Below, in pieces: positions 5,426 to 11,296 of a stretch of DNA of 22,228 nucleotides. Position numbers and translations under genes: made by a program. Each line of letters starts with the position of its first letter. Within the stretch, counting starts at the first letter, position 1. Source of the stretch: a virus. The stretch spans positions 1-22,228 of IMG/VR virus record IMGVR_UViG_3300025313_001042; one strand, given 5' to 3'. Below the pieces are notes generated by a model, which was not told where the DNA came from, did no database searches, and worked only from the letters and a program-made list of their open reading frames with translations.

Positions 5426-6099
5426 CAAACCAAACAGTGTCGCATGGCGCCATTGGCGCAACAAGTGACAGCGGCATAGGCCGATTCTTCGCCGGAGCAG
5501 GCAAAGTAATAATCGCCTTGACCGTGCTCGCCTTTCTCGGATTACACACGCTCAACTTTTTTGCGTGGACCTTCCCCGACGAGCAAGCCATCTACCGCCC
5601 TCTTGGATTCGGATTGACAGGCGGAGCCTTCATCGCCTACATCCTGATCTTCAAGTTTCTGGCAAAGACAGACCTGCAAAAGTTCGTATCCATGTCCATG
5701 ATCCTGATTTGCGGGATCGGCGAACTGGCAGCCGCAGGCTTCGGGATGCAAGTCGAAGCCTATACAAACGTAGGGATAGCCTTCACGAAGGAGGAAATCG
5801 ACATCATGATTTGGGCGATCCGCATCCTAGGCGGAGTCCATGCAGTAGCACTTGTGCTCGACTTCATCGGGGATGACATCGGCGCAGCATGGAGAAAAAC
5901 GCCCATCGACAACACCGTATTCGACCGCAGAGTCGAGAGCCGAACCTATCCCGCACAAGTTCCCCAGGTCGTCCCCTCCCCCAACGTTCAGCCGCAGGAC
6001 TACACCGGAATCGCCAAGGAACTTTATCACCCAAAAACGCAATTCATCGAAGAACAGAAGGAGGCGGGCACACAGCCCAACCCTTTTCAACCAGAGTAA
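5422..6099 (+). CDS. Four-helix integral membrane protein
   Basis: 225 residues. Four hydrophobic helices are visible: about 28-49 (VIIALTVLAFLGL), 60-80 (LTGGAFIAYILIF), 89-108 (MSMILICGIGELAAAGF) and 128-149 (IMIWAIRILGGVHAVALVL). The C-terminal 75 residues are soluble, Pro/Gln-rich and probably cytoplasmic. No known family is recognised. It could be a phage membrane protein for exclusion, signalling or anchoring; context does not decide. The start is fixed by the module AAGGAGAAACCAGCAATG and overlaps the stop of the LexA-like gene. A longer upstream start at 5245 would read through that gene in another frame and is rejected. Confidence 0.75.
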   Translation: MTNQTVSHGAIGATSDSGIGRFFAGAGKVIIALTVLAFLGLHTLNFFAWTFPDEQAIYRPLGFGLTGGAFIAYILIFKFLAKTDLQKFVSMSMILICGIGELAAAGFGMQVEAYTNVGIAFTKEEIDIMIWAIRILGGVHAVALVLDFIGDDIGAAWRKTPIDNTVFDRRVESRTYPAQVPQVVPSPNVQPQDYTGIAKELYHPKTQFIEEQKEAGTQPNPFQPE

Positions 6100-6122
6100 C
6101 CGAATTGACTCAAAGCCTATGG

Positions 6123-6329
6123 ATGCAGACCATCACCAGCAGGGACGGGAGCAAACGCCGAGCCTTTTGCCTGTCCTGCTTGAAGGAAGGCAAGGACTGG
6201 ATCGGCGGAGATCTGTGCAGCCACATGCTGGCAGAACAGGAGCCGGTAGCGCCACCGTCGAAACTCGAGAAGCCTGAAAAATATAATCCAAAGAAGCCTG
6301 TCCGAATGCGCTACGAGAAAAAGCAATGA
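6123..6329 (+). CDS. Small Cys/His protein
   Basis: 68 residues with Cys16-x-x-Cys19 and Cys32-x-His34 in CLSC...DLCSHM, a pattern that could hold one zinc ion. The C-terminal half is Lys/Pro-rich and basic. The start is uncertain: ATG 6123 has no ribosome binding site, and a TTG six codons upstream would also work. The stop overlaps the start of the following zinc-ribbon gene (ATGA). Probably a nucleic-acid-binding accessory protein. Confidence 0.6.
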   Translation: MQTITSRDGSKRRAFCLSCLKEGKDWIGGDLCSHMLAEQEPVAPPSKLEKPEKYNPKKPVRMRYEKKQ

Positions 6330-6673
6330 CAGATGAAGTCCGTCCGCCTGCGTGTCCAATTTGCCACGCTGATTTGAATGTATATGAGTTTCTCAAATTA
6401 GCGGCATCAGTGTTTACAGCGATGGGCGTCCGTGAAAAATGCCCACGCTGTAAGACTGTTTTTTATCTGGAAAGCGAAGAAGCGGTACACACAATAGAAG
6501 TCATCGATAACTTTACGGGAAAAAGACGCCCCCTTGTTGAGAAAACTTGTAGATGTGGTTGTGGATGGAAATTCAAAACACGCTTCGAGAATAAGAAATA
6601 TTTCAACAACCGCCACAGGCAGCACGCCTATGACGCAAAAAAAATTCTTACGGCACGTGCCATAAGAAAGTAA
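6326..6673 (+). CDS. Double zinc-finger protein
   Basis: 115 residues. A first zinc ribbon is formed by CPIC (Cys10, Cys13) and CPRC (Cys39, Cys42). A second cluster CRCGCGWKF (Cys75, 77, 79), followed by the pattern F..KKYFNNRHRQHAYDAKK, resembles C-terminal zinc-binding modules found in phage and plasmid proteins. A DNA- or RNA-binding role is likely but the target is unknown. Translation is coupled to the preceding gene by a four-base overlap. Confidence 0.7.
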   Translation: MTDEVRPPACPICHADLNVYEFLKLAASVFTAMGVREKCPRCKTVFYLESEEAVHTIEVIDNFTGKRRPLVEKTCRCGCGWKFKTRFENKKYFNNRHRQHAYDAKKILTARAIRK

Positions 6674-6687
6674 GGAGAAACCAGCAA

Positions 6688-6987
6688 ATGAACAACACGC
6701 CAACGATCAAGACCTGCATCTGCCTCCAATACATCGGAGACAACGGCCCCTGCCCCGAGCATGGCGATCCGCCCAAGGGGTACGTTCCACCAAGGATGAG
6801 ATCAAATGAGCCAAAACCAGAACCACTACTCCAAAAAGCCAAGCGCCTGCTGGAATTCCGGCGCCGAACATCACGAGCACCACGGCTGGACGATGATCTC
6901 ATTACACAGACCAGACTCCGCAGGTTGATGAAAGTCATCCGGCCTAGCCGGTTCGCTAGATGGTTTCGCAAACTGACCGGAAAGTAA
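6688..6987 (+). CDS. Small Cys-containing basic protein
   Basis: 99 residues. The N-terminus has a Cys/His group, CICLQYIGDNGPCPEHG, that may bind zinc. A Pro-rich linker and a strongly basic helical C-terminal half (KAKRLLEFRRR..., RRLMKVIRPSRFARWFRKLTGK) follow, which suits nucleic-acid or membrane-surface contact. The start follows the module AAGGAGAAACCAGCAAATG. A short stem-loop (6991-7020) follows the stop. Family not recognised. Confidence 0.65.
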   Translation: MNNTPTIKTCICLQYIGDNGPCPEHGDPPKGYVPPRMRSNEPKPEPLLQKAKRLLEFRRRTSRAPRLDDDLITQTRLRRLMKVIRPSRFARWFRKLTGK

Positions 6988-6990
6988 AAC

Positions 6991-7020
6991 GCTCCCGCGC
7001 GGTCGAAGCCGCTCGGGAGC
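6991..7020. other. Stem-loop between two genes
   Basis: GCTCCCG (6991-6997) pairs with CGGGAGC (7014-7020) with a 16-base loop. No T-run follows, so it is not a clear terminator. It lies just upstream of the GGAGAG ribosome binding site of the gene at 7045 and could affect its translation. Confidence 0.5.
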
Positions 7021-7044
7021 ACCATGAGCATAGGAGAGTATACC

Positions 7045-7509
7045 ATGAGCCGCAAGATCATAGTCACAGGAAAAGAAGTATGGGAAGGGCGCGCCAGCAA
7101 CTACGCGCGCTACTACCAAATGTTGCAGACAGGCCAGGCACAGGGCGAACACTTCAGACGCCTCGTGCTCGAAGCACTCCAACCCCTTCCAAAGCCACAC
7201 ATAAACCTGTTTGGGGCATTGGAAGCCTCCCTATACCCAGGCCATGACAATTACACGTTCTGGACAGCCTTTCAAAACCTGCAAATGGCAAGGTTTGATT
7301 GCAAGGAATTTGACGGTTCAGAACTGCTAATTAGATGGTTTTGGTCAGAGCAGGCATGGTCTGAATATGTGACCGAGTTCAACGCATTACCCGAACCAGT
7401 ACCGGCCTACCACTACACAGAAAAGAACGGCTACCCCGAACTGGAACCCTATTGTTACCCTGTGTACAACTCCCGGACAACCCCGGTACAACTTCTTTCG
7501 CATAAGTAA
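7045..7509 (+). CDS. Unknown 154-residue protein beside the AGTTGTAC array
   Basis: Start chosen at 7045 because of TAGGAGAG eight bases upstream; an in-frame ATG at 7024 lacks a site. The protein is aromatic-rich (several Tyr/Trp-rich stretches such as SNYARYYQMLQ, TFWTAFQNLQ and LIRWFWSEQAW) and looks like a folded globular domain with mixed helices. No family is recognised. The last 15 codons run into the AGTTGTAC array, with two inverted copies coding for VYNSR and PVQLL. Proteins next to iteron arrays are often their binding partners, but nothing in this sequence shows a known replication-initiator fold. Confidence 0.65.
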   Translation: MSRKIIVTGKEVWEGRASNYARYYQMLQTGQAQGEHFRRLVLEALQPLPKPHINLFGALEASLYPGHDNYTFWTAFQNLQMARFDCKEFDGSELLIRWFWSEQAWSEYVTEFNALPEPVPAYHYTEKNGYPELEPYCYPVYNSRTTPVQLLSHK

Positions 7510-7663
7510 AAGTTGTACCCAAAAAGGCAAAGTTGTACACAGTTTTGAGAGTTGTACCACGAAAGGGCGAGTTGTGGCAAAAGTTGTACACAGGCCGAGT
7601 GGTACAACTTTACTCTACCAAATCTTCACAATTACTCTACAAAGAAAAGTTGTCCCGTTGTAC
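7464..7663. repeat. Array of AGTTGTAC sites (iteron- or operator-like)
   Basis: Seven exact copies of the 8-mer AGTTGTAC: plus strand at 7511, 7531, 7550 and 7582; minus strand at 7464, 7486 and 7602. Near-copies occur at 7475 (inverted GTTGTCC), 7570, 7649 and 7657. Most neighbours are 19-22 bp apart, about two helical turns, so bound proteins would line up on one face. The array spans the end of the 7045 gene and the gap before 7743. AT-rich stretches lie at 7608-7650 and 7683-7710. This is typical of iteron origins or cooperative repressor sites. Confidence 0.7.
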
Positions 7664-7742
7664 ACACCCGCTACTACTACTACTGATAACTATATAAACG
7701 TATTCAAAAAGAGAGACTCAAATGATAGAAGGCAAACCAACC

Positions 7743-8120
7743 ATGAAAGCCGCGATCCTCATCCTAATCCTAATCCTTGCGTCCCTTGCCTGCATGACAA
7801 GCACCATTCCGGCACCCACCGCCACAAAGAGCGCGCCGGCAACACCGACTCAAACAGCGATACCGGATCCAAAAGCCGAACCCGCAGCCGGCGCAGTCTT
7901 TGACATCCCCACTCCCGACCCCCTATGCGCGACCGTCACCGCCATCCAATCCCTACACTTACGGGACCAGCCAAACGAGCAAGCGCGCATACTGGCATAC
8001 CTTCACAATGGGAAGCAGGTCAGAGTTATTGCCTACGGCCCTTGGTGGAAAATATCCACCGCCAAAGGCACCGGCTACGCCAATGCGAAATACTTACGGC
8101 TTACGGAGTGCATGGAATGA
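7743..8120 (+). CDS. Lipoprotein with bacterial SH3 domain
   Basis: 125 residues. A hydrophobic signal peptide (AAILILILILASLAC) ends in a lipobox with Cys17, so the mature protein is a membrane-anchored lipoprotein outside the cytoplasm. A Thr/Pro/Ala-rich linker (20-58) follows, then an SH3-type domain at 62-123 (LHLRDQPNEQARILAYLHNGKQVRV, WWKI, GYANAKYLRL) of the class that binds cell-wall material. Start 7743 is preferred over 7722 because the signal peptide fits it and GAAGGCAAACCAACC is a degenerate form of the start module. A phage-made envelope lipoprotein suggests superinfection exclusion or host-surface change. The stop overlaps the next start. Confidence 0.8.
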   Translation: MKAAILILILILASLACMTSTIPAPTATKSAPATPTQTAIPDPKAEPAAGAVFDIPTPDPLCATVTAIQSLHLRDQPNEQARILAYLHNGKQVRVIAYGPWWKISTAKGTGYANAKYLRLTECME

Positions 8121-8443
8121 TAAAACCGCCGATTCATCCCGCAACCCCGCGCCGGCTCAAGACCGAATTCAGACGGGCACGCTGGAATTTCCAAACACTG
8201 GCAAAGACAATCGGCGTCAACGTGTACTACGTACACCGGCTCATTCGCTACGGCGAACAGCCGACAAATCCAAACATCCGCAGGATGCTTTACTTGCCAA
8301 AGCACCAGCGATCGAACACAGACAAAAAAAGCGAGCCACTACCGCCACACATCAAATGGTGGAGATACACACTGGACAAACAGGCCAGGAACACCATCGT
8401 AGAAAGGTTATATCATCATGCACAACATATCGACACTCAATGA
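8117..8443 (+). CDS. Small HTH DNA-binding protein
   Basis: 108 residues. Residues 17-62 resemble a lambda-repressor/XRE-type helix-turn-helix: FRRARWNFQTLAKTIGVNVYYVHRLIRYGEQP, followed by NPNIRRMLYLPK. The C-terminal half is basic with HIKWWRYTL and a His-rich end. No protease domain is present. It probably acts as a regulator for the adjacent genes or the AGTTGTAC array 450 bp upstream. The start overlaps the stop of the lipoprotein gene (ATGA). Longer starts in this frame (7925) lie inside that gene and are rejected. Confidence 0.65.
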   Translation: MIKPPIHPATPRRLKTEFRRARWNFQTLAKTIGVNVYYVHRLIRYGEQPTNPNIRRMLYLPKHQRSNTDKKSEPLPPHIKWWRYTLDKQARNTIVERLYHHAQHIDTQ

Positions 8444-8765
8444 ACGCATCCTTGCCATCACAGGCCACACCACTGACATCAACGAAGCACTCGACGAATT
8501 CGAGAACGTGAAGGAAGCCGTAGGCGAACTGTTCGATGCTAATCAAGCATTGGCAATCCTGAATCGCCGCCTGAAGCTCACACTCGATTACGCCAACCAA
8601 ACCATTGCCATCATCGAAAGAGATGCGGCAATGTTCATCACGCCAAAAGGCCGGCAGTGGATCGAGAAGTACAGAGATCAATACGGTAAGTTGTCAAACA
8701 CCGTTGCTCAGTCAAAAGAACTAACACAAAAGGAGAAACCAGCACGGCTGATAGCCGATAGCTGA
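8418..8765 (+). CDS. Unknown helical protein
   Basis: 115 residues, almost entirely helical with heptad-like leucine spacing (LNERILAITGHTTDINEALDEF, ALAILNRRLKLTLDYANQTIAIIERD), so a coiled-coil or helical bundle is likely. It overlaps the end of the HTH gene by 26 bases. The C-terminal residues KEKPARLIADS are encoded by an orphan start module and a short repeat (8731-8776), so the native end was probably shorter. No family is recognised. Confidence 0.6.
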   Translation: MHNISTLNERILAITGHTTDINEALDEFENVKEAVGELFDANQALAILNRRLKLTLDYANQTIAIIERDAAMFITPKGRQWIEKYRDQYGKLSNTVAQSKELTQKEKPARLIADS

Positions 8766-8776
8766 AAGCTGAAAGC
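8731..8776. repeat. Start module interrupted by a GCTGATAGC-type repeat
   Basis: AGGAGAAACCAGCA (8731-8744) is the shared start module, but the following ATG is replaced by a degenerate repeat made of GGCTGATAGCC and GCTGAAAGCTGAAAGC (8746-8776). A new ribosome binding site, AAGGAG, then serves the gene at 8796. This looks like a repeat insertion exactly at the former start codon. Confidence 0.6.
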
Positions 8777-8795
8777 ACCATAAGGAGATAAGACC

Positions 8796-9101
8796 ATGTT
8801 AGCCCAACTGATTAAGCAAATGATTGACGATACACGCCAGGGCAAACCAGCCAGGCGTAGACTCAAGAACGGCCTGCATATGACCGTCACTACGCACAAA
8901 CGCGAGCGCGCAACCGCATATGCGCTAATCATTTCGCGCAACAAGGTTTATCCATCAGAGCAGGAATGGAAAACCGTGCTCAAACATTGGCCGTACAAAA
9001 TAGAGCAAGTAGAACCGAGTAAAATCGTGGACAACGACCGGCGCATGGCGTTGAAAGCTGAAATACCCGCGCCGGCAATTCAAGAGCAGATGTGGCGCTA
9101 A
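8796..9101 (+). CDS. Unknown small basic protein
   Basis: 101 residues with a helical start (MLAQLIKQMIDDTRQGKPARRRL), a short beta-type centre (GLHMTVTTHKRERATAYALIISRNKVYPSEQEW) and a hydrophilic end. The ribosome binding site is AAGGAG nine bases upstream. The pattern 'strand - RxxTAYALIISR - PS..EW..V...W' occurs in small phage proteins of unknown function. The stop lies within a GGCGCT-A-AGCGCC palindrome (9094-9106). Confidence 0.65.
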   Translation: MLAQLIKQMIDDTRQGKPARRRLKNGLHMTVTTHKRERATAYALIISRNKVYPSEQEWKTVLKHWPYKIEQVEPSKIVDNDRRMALKAEIPAPAIQEQMWR

Positions 9102-9150
9102 GCGCCATAACGCTTTAGGCGCTCGTTTTAGGAGCTCATTTTAGGAGCAC
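9094..9150. repeat. Palindromes and TTTTAGGAGC tandem repeats
   Basis: GGCGCT-A-AGCGCC (9094-9106) spans the stop of the previous gene, and another GGCGCT at 9118-9123 can pair with the same AGCGCC. Then TTTAGG(C/A)GC(T) occurs three times in a row (9114-9148), duplicating an AGGAGC ribosome-binding-like sequence before the gene at 9155. Confidence 0.55.
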
Positions 9151-9154
9151 GATC

Positions 9155-9382
9155 ATGACAGTCACCGAACTCGAACCCACCGATCAACCCATCACTGATA
9201 AGACACGCGCAATCCTGCAATCCATCGACAGCAAACTAGCACAATTGCAGGACGTGAGCGAAACCGTCAGAGAAATCAAAGAACAATTAAACACAGGCAA
9301 CACGTGGCGGACTGCCATCATTCGCGCGCTGAATCAATTCCTGTCTCACGTTGATCCTAATTGGAAAAAGAACCACCAATGA
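9155..9382 (+). CDS. Small coiled-coil protein
   Basis: 75 residues: an acidic start (MTVTELEPTDQPIT), a heptad-patterned helix (TRAILQSIDSKLAQLQDVSETVREIKEQL) and a second helix (WRTAIIRALNQFL). Probably a small oligomeric protein. Ribosome binding site AGGAGC seven bases upstream, part of a tandem repeat. No family is recognised. Confidence 0.6.
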   Translation: MTVTELEPTDQPITDKTRAILQSIDSKLAQLQDVSETVREIKEQLNTGNTWRTAIIRALNQFLSHVDPNWKKNHQ

Positions 9383-9406
9383 AATTCACCACTCGCCAAC
9401 AATCAG

Positions 9407-9706
9407 ATGTGCGGCGCTTGTCTTATGAGAAAACAATCTCGCGAAATTCCTAGTTTCCATGTCCAGTGTCCGTTTACCAAGTGTGTCTATAATGGCTTGG
9501 TTCACGACAGCGGGTGCGATAATCCCCGCATCAATCGCGGCAATAGCGATGCTCGTTGCCACAACATGAACCGCGCGCAAATCATCTCGCACCTAACACG
9601 GCGTGCACCCGACTTGGGGCAGGCTACGGCCTTGCGCAAAATGGACGATGGCAGCATGGGTGATTTTGATTGGAGCAATGACACCCAAGAACCGCCCCGC
9701 AGCTAA
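9407..9706 (+). CDS. Cys-rich small protein
   Basis: 99 residues with Cys2, Cys5, Cys21, Cys26, Cys37 and Cys51 plus His residues (MCGAC, CPFTKC, HDSGCDNPRINRGNSDARCH). This is a likely zinc-binding module of the kind seen in small phage proteins whose cysteines are spaced in loops. The C-terminal half is helical, then acidic. No strong ribosome binding site precedes the ATG; the preceding stop overlaps another ATG (9379) that opens only a 24-codon frame. It is the last gene before a probable small RNA and terminator. Confidence 0.55.
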   Translation: MCGACLMRKQSREIPSFHVQCPFTKCVYNGLVHDSGCDNPRINRGNSDARCHNMNRAQIISHLTRRAPDLGQATALRKMDDGSMGDFDWSNDTQEPPRS

Positions 9707-9720
9707 AACCAGCCGTTCTG

Positions 9721-9826
9721 TGATACACTAGCAAACAATCCAAGCCGCTTCCGCGCCATTGGCCCGGAAGCGGACAAGGCGACTGCCTTCACAACCAGCC
9801 GCGTCAGAAATGACGCGGCTTTTTTA
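9721..9826 (+). ncRNA. Candidate small RNA with own promoter and terminator
   Basis: TGATACACT (9721-9729) is an extended -10 nearly identical to TGCTACACT of the 544 promoter; the -35 is weak. Downstream come a perfect hairpin CCGCTTCC / GGAAGCGG (9745-9752 with 9766-9773) and then a terminator hairpin (9797-9826). The transcript would be about 90 bases with no coding potential. It could be a free small RNA or an attenuated leader of the HD-GYP gene. Confidence 0.45.
9797..9826 (+). terminator. Rho-independent terminator before the HD-GYP gene
   Basis: AGCCGCGTCA, loop GAAA, TGACGCGGCT, then TTTTTT: a perfect 10-bp stem with a tetraloop and T-run. It separates the accessory genes from the HD-GYP and packaging genes, so the latter need their own promoter or antitermination. 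Confidence 0.92.
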
Positions 9827-9829
9827 TTT

Positions 9830-9846
9830 ACCTGCCAAAGGCAGGT
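9830..9846. repeat. Short palindromic repeat at the HD-GYP start
   Basis: ACCTGCC-AAA-GGCAGGT, a perfect 7-bp stem of the CCTGCC family, 10 bases before the ATG of the HD-GYP gene. Its GCAGG half is the only ribosome-binding-like sequence there, so a stem could hide it. Confidence 0.7.
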
Positions 9847-9856
9847 TTACACAAAC

Positions 9857-10423
9857 ATGGAACAATTATTCAAAATCGTTTCGATCATCGACCTCATGAG
9901 GGACAACTACAACCATCATGCTTCACGCGTGGCAGAGTACACCGTCAAACTGGCCGAAGCAATGGGCATACCGGACATAGAACTCATCGAAGCCGGAGCA
10001 CATTTACACGACATAGGAAAATTACTCGTATCCAGAGATATATTGAATCTGGAACGCAAACTAAAACCGGATGAACGGGAAAAAGTAGAGCAGCATTCAC
10101 GCCTGGGTTGGGCAATCATGTCACAGGCGGACTACGATCCAATCATCACAAATATGGCACTAAGCCATCACGAGAAATGGGACGGCTCAGGATACCCGGA
10201 CAAACTCTCAGGCCAGCAAATACCCCTGCCTGTCAGAATGCTCTCCGTGTGCGACGTGTACGACGCACTGACCAATCAACGACCCTATCGGAACCGCTAC
10301 ACCTACAACTTCGCAAAATCATACATCCAGGGACTAAAGGGCATAGATTTTGACCCGGAAGTCGTGGATGTGTTTTTCGACAAGGTAATACCCACAGAAG
10401 AAACAGGGAAGGTGGACGGATGA
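9857..10423 (+). CDS. HD-GYP cyclic-dinucleotide phosphodiesterase
   Basis: 188 residues that are one complete HD-GYP domain with no sensor domain. The motifs are in order: HHASRV (20-25), HLHDIGK with catalytic His51-Asp52, His80, ALSHHEKWDGSGYP with His104, His105 and the GYP signature (112-114), then Asp133 in VCDVYDAL and QRPYR. The DFDPEVVDVF end matches the family. HD-GYP enzymes hydrolyse cyclic di-GMP, and some hydrolyse 3'3'-cGAMP, in the cytoplasm using two or three metal ions. All metal ligands visible here are conserved, so activity is expected. It follows a terminator and lies upstream of the packaging genes with an ATGA overlap to the next gene. Roles could be control of host second messengers at the lytic switch or removal of a CBASS defence signal; this is inference. 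Confidence 0.9.
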   Translation: MEQLFKIVSIIDLMRDNYNHHASRVAEYTVKLAEAMGIPDIELIEAGAHLHDIGKLLVSRDILNLERKLKPDEREKVEQHSRLGWAIMSQADYDPIITNMALSHHEKWDGSGYPDKLSGQQIPLPVRMLSVCDVYDALTNQRPYRNRYTYNFAKSYIQGLKGIDFDPEVVDVFFDKVIPTEETGKVDG

Positions 10424-10833
10424 CATCCCTAGAATTTTGGAGCGGCGTGATTGCCGTCCTTGCAGTGCAGCTTGCGAATATGTACATGAGCTACCAGGCA
10501 CGCAAAGCCGGCGCGCCACTCAGCAACGCCCAGGCACAGGAAGCAATCTCCGAAGCATGGGAAAGAGTAGGACAGGAATACGCCAGGCTGATAGAGAATT
10601 ACAAGGCACAGGAAGATGAATTGACCGCATTACGTCCATTGACATTGAGAATAGCAATGCAAGAGCAGTCCATCAACCAGGCCGCAGAAGATAAAGCAGA
10701 CTGGAAACGCTACGCAGAAAAGCTGTCAAACCAGTTGGAAGAACACAACATCATCCCAATTGCATTCCGCAGATTACCAAGTGACGGAGACACGATGGAC
10801 AAGATCAAGGCGATTACGAGAGCGAAGAAGTGA
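10420..10833 (+). CDS. Membrane-anchored coiled-coil protein
   Basis: 137 residues: one N-terminal membrane helix (about 5-22, LEFWSGVIAVLAVQLANMYM), then a long hydrophilic, heptad-patterned region (AISEAWERVGQEYARLIENYKAQEDELTALRPL onwards to about 115) and a basic end. This build, one anchor plus coiled coil, is common for phage proteins placed before the terminase, including spanin- or holin-like and scaffolding accessories, but nothing identifies it. Translation is coupled to the HD-GYP gene (ATGA). It may bring that enzyme to the membrane. Confidence 0.65.
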   Translation: MTSLEFWSGVIAVLAVQLANMYMSYQARKAGAPLSNAQAQEAISEAWERVGQEYARLIENYKAQEDELTALRPLTLRIAMQEQSINQAAEDKADWKRYAEKLSNQLEEHNIIPIAFRRLPSDGDTMDKIKAITRAKK

Positions 10834-10834
10834 C

Positions 10835-11236
10835 GTGCCAAAGAAGAAACCAACAAACGGAAGAAAACACGGCGGACAGCCAGGAAATAAGAACGCACTC
10901 AAACATGGCTTCTATGCACGCCAATTCACAGCGGACGAGAGCAAGCGACTCGAAGAACAAGACCGCTTCACGATTGAAAGCGAACTTGACCTTATCCGTA
11001 TATGCATGGATAGACTTACAAAGCAATTATCTTTCGATGAAATCACTCACAGCGACGACAAAGGCAATTACACCCGCGACAACCATTATTTACAGCAATT
11101 GAACACACTATCGCTTATGACCCAATCCTTATCCACCATGATACGAACGCACTACCTCACGCGCGGCAAAGGCGGAACGCTCGAACAGGGCATCATGGAA
11201 GCATTGGAAGAACTCAGGCTTGAATTAGGATTATAA
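10835..11236 (+). CDS. terS: Terminase small-subunit-like protein
   Basis: 133 residues from a GTG start one base after the previous stop; the longer ATG frame from 10760 is a shadow of the upstream gene. The N-terminus KKKPTNGRKHGGQPGNKNALKHGFYARQF has the PGN-N-KHG-Y motif typical of small terminase and related HTH proteins in phages. The rest is helical (ELDLIRICMDRLTKQL, QQLNTLSLMTQSLSTMIRTHY) and would form the ring-building part. It should recognise the packaging site and pass DNA to the large subunit encoded next. Only 60 bases, carrying a dispersed repeat, separate the two. Confidence 0.75.
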   Translation: MPKKKPTNGRKHGGQPGNKNALKHGFYARQFTADESKRLEEQDRFTIESELDLIRICMDRLTKQLSFDEITHSDDKGNYTRDNHYLQQLNTLSLMTQSLSTMIRTHYLTRGKGGTLEQGIMEALEELRLELGL

Positions 11237-11240
11237 AACA

Positions 11241-11290
11241 GACAGGAGACGGACGACAGACGACCGGTCTTCGGTCTTCAGTCTTCGGTC
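11241..11290. repeat. GGTCTTCGGTC-type dispersed repeat, copy 1
   Basis: A 50-base stretch starting GACAGGAGACGG and ending CAGTCTTCGGTC. It shares both ends with the 50-base copy inside the portal gene (12793-12842): GACAGGAGAC and CGGTCTTCGGTC. Its ends are near inverted repeats. It fills almost the whole gap before the large terminase and leaves that ATG without a ribosome binding site. Confidence 0.65.
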
Positions 11291-11296
11291 AAAAAA

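Noticed and set aside
7671-7682. CTA triplet microsatellite run
   Set aside because: Only four units; too short to interpret.
7657-7698. Possible promoter from TTGTAC to TATATAA
   Set aside because: The distance between the two boxes is about 27 bp, too long for a sigma-70-type promoter.
7574-7903. Forward frame starting MAKVVHRPSGTTLL
   Set aside because: Its first part is the AGTTGTAC array read as protein and the rest overlaps the lipoprotein gene in another frame; no ribosome binding site.
9379-9453. 24-codon frame overlapping the stop at 9382
   Set aside because: Short, no recognisable property, and overlaps the Cys-rich gene in a different frame.
10760-10834. ATG extension of the small terminase
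   Set aside because: The 25 extra residues are the upstream gene read in another frame; GTG 10835 directly after the stop fits better.
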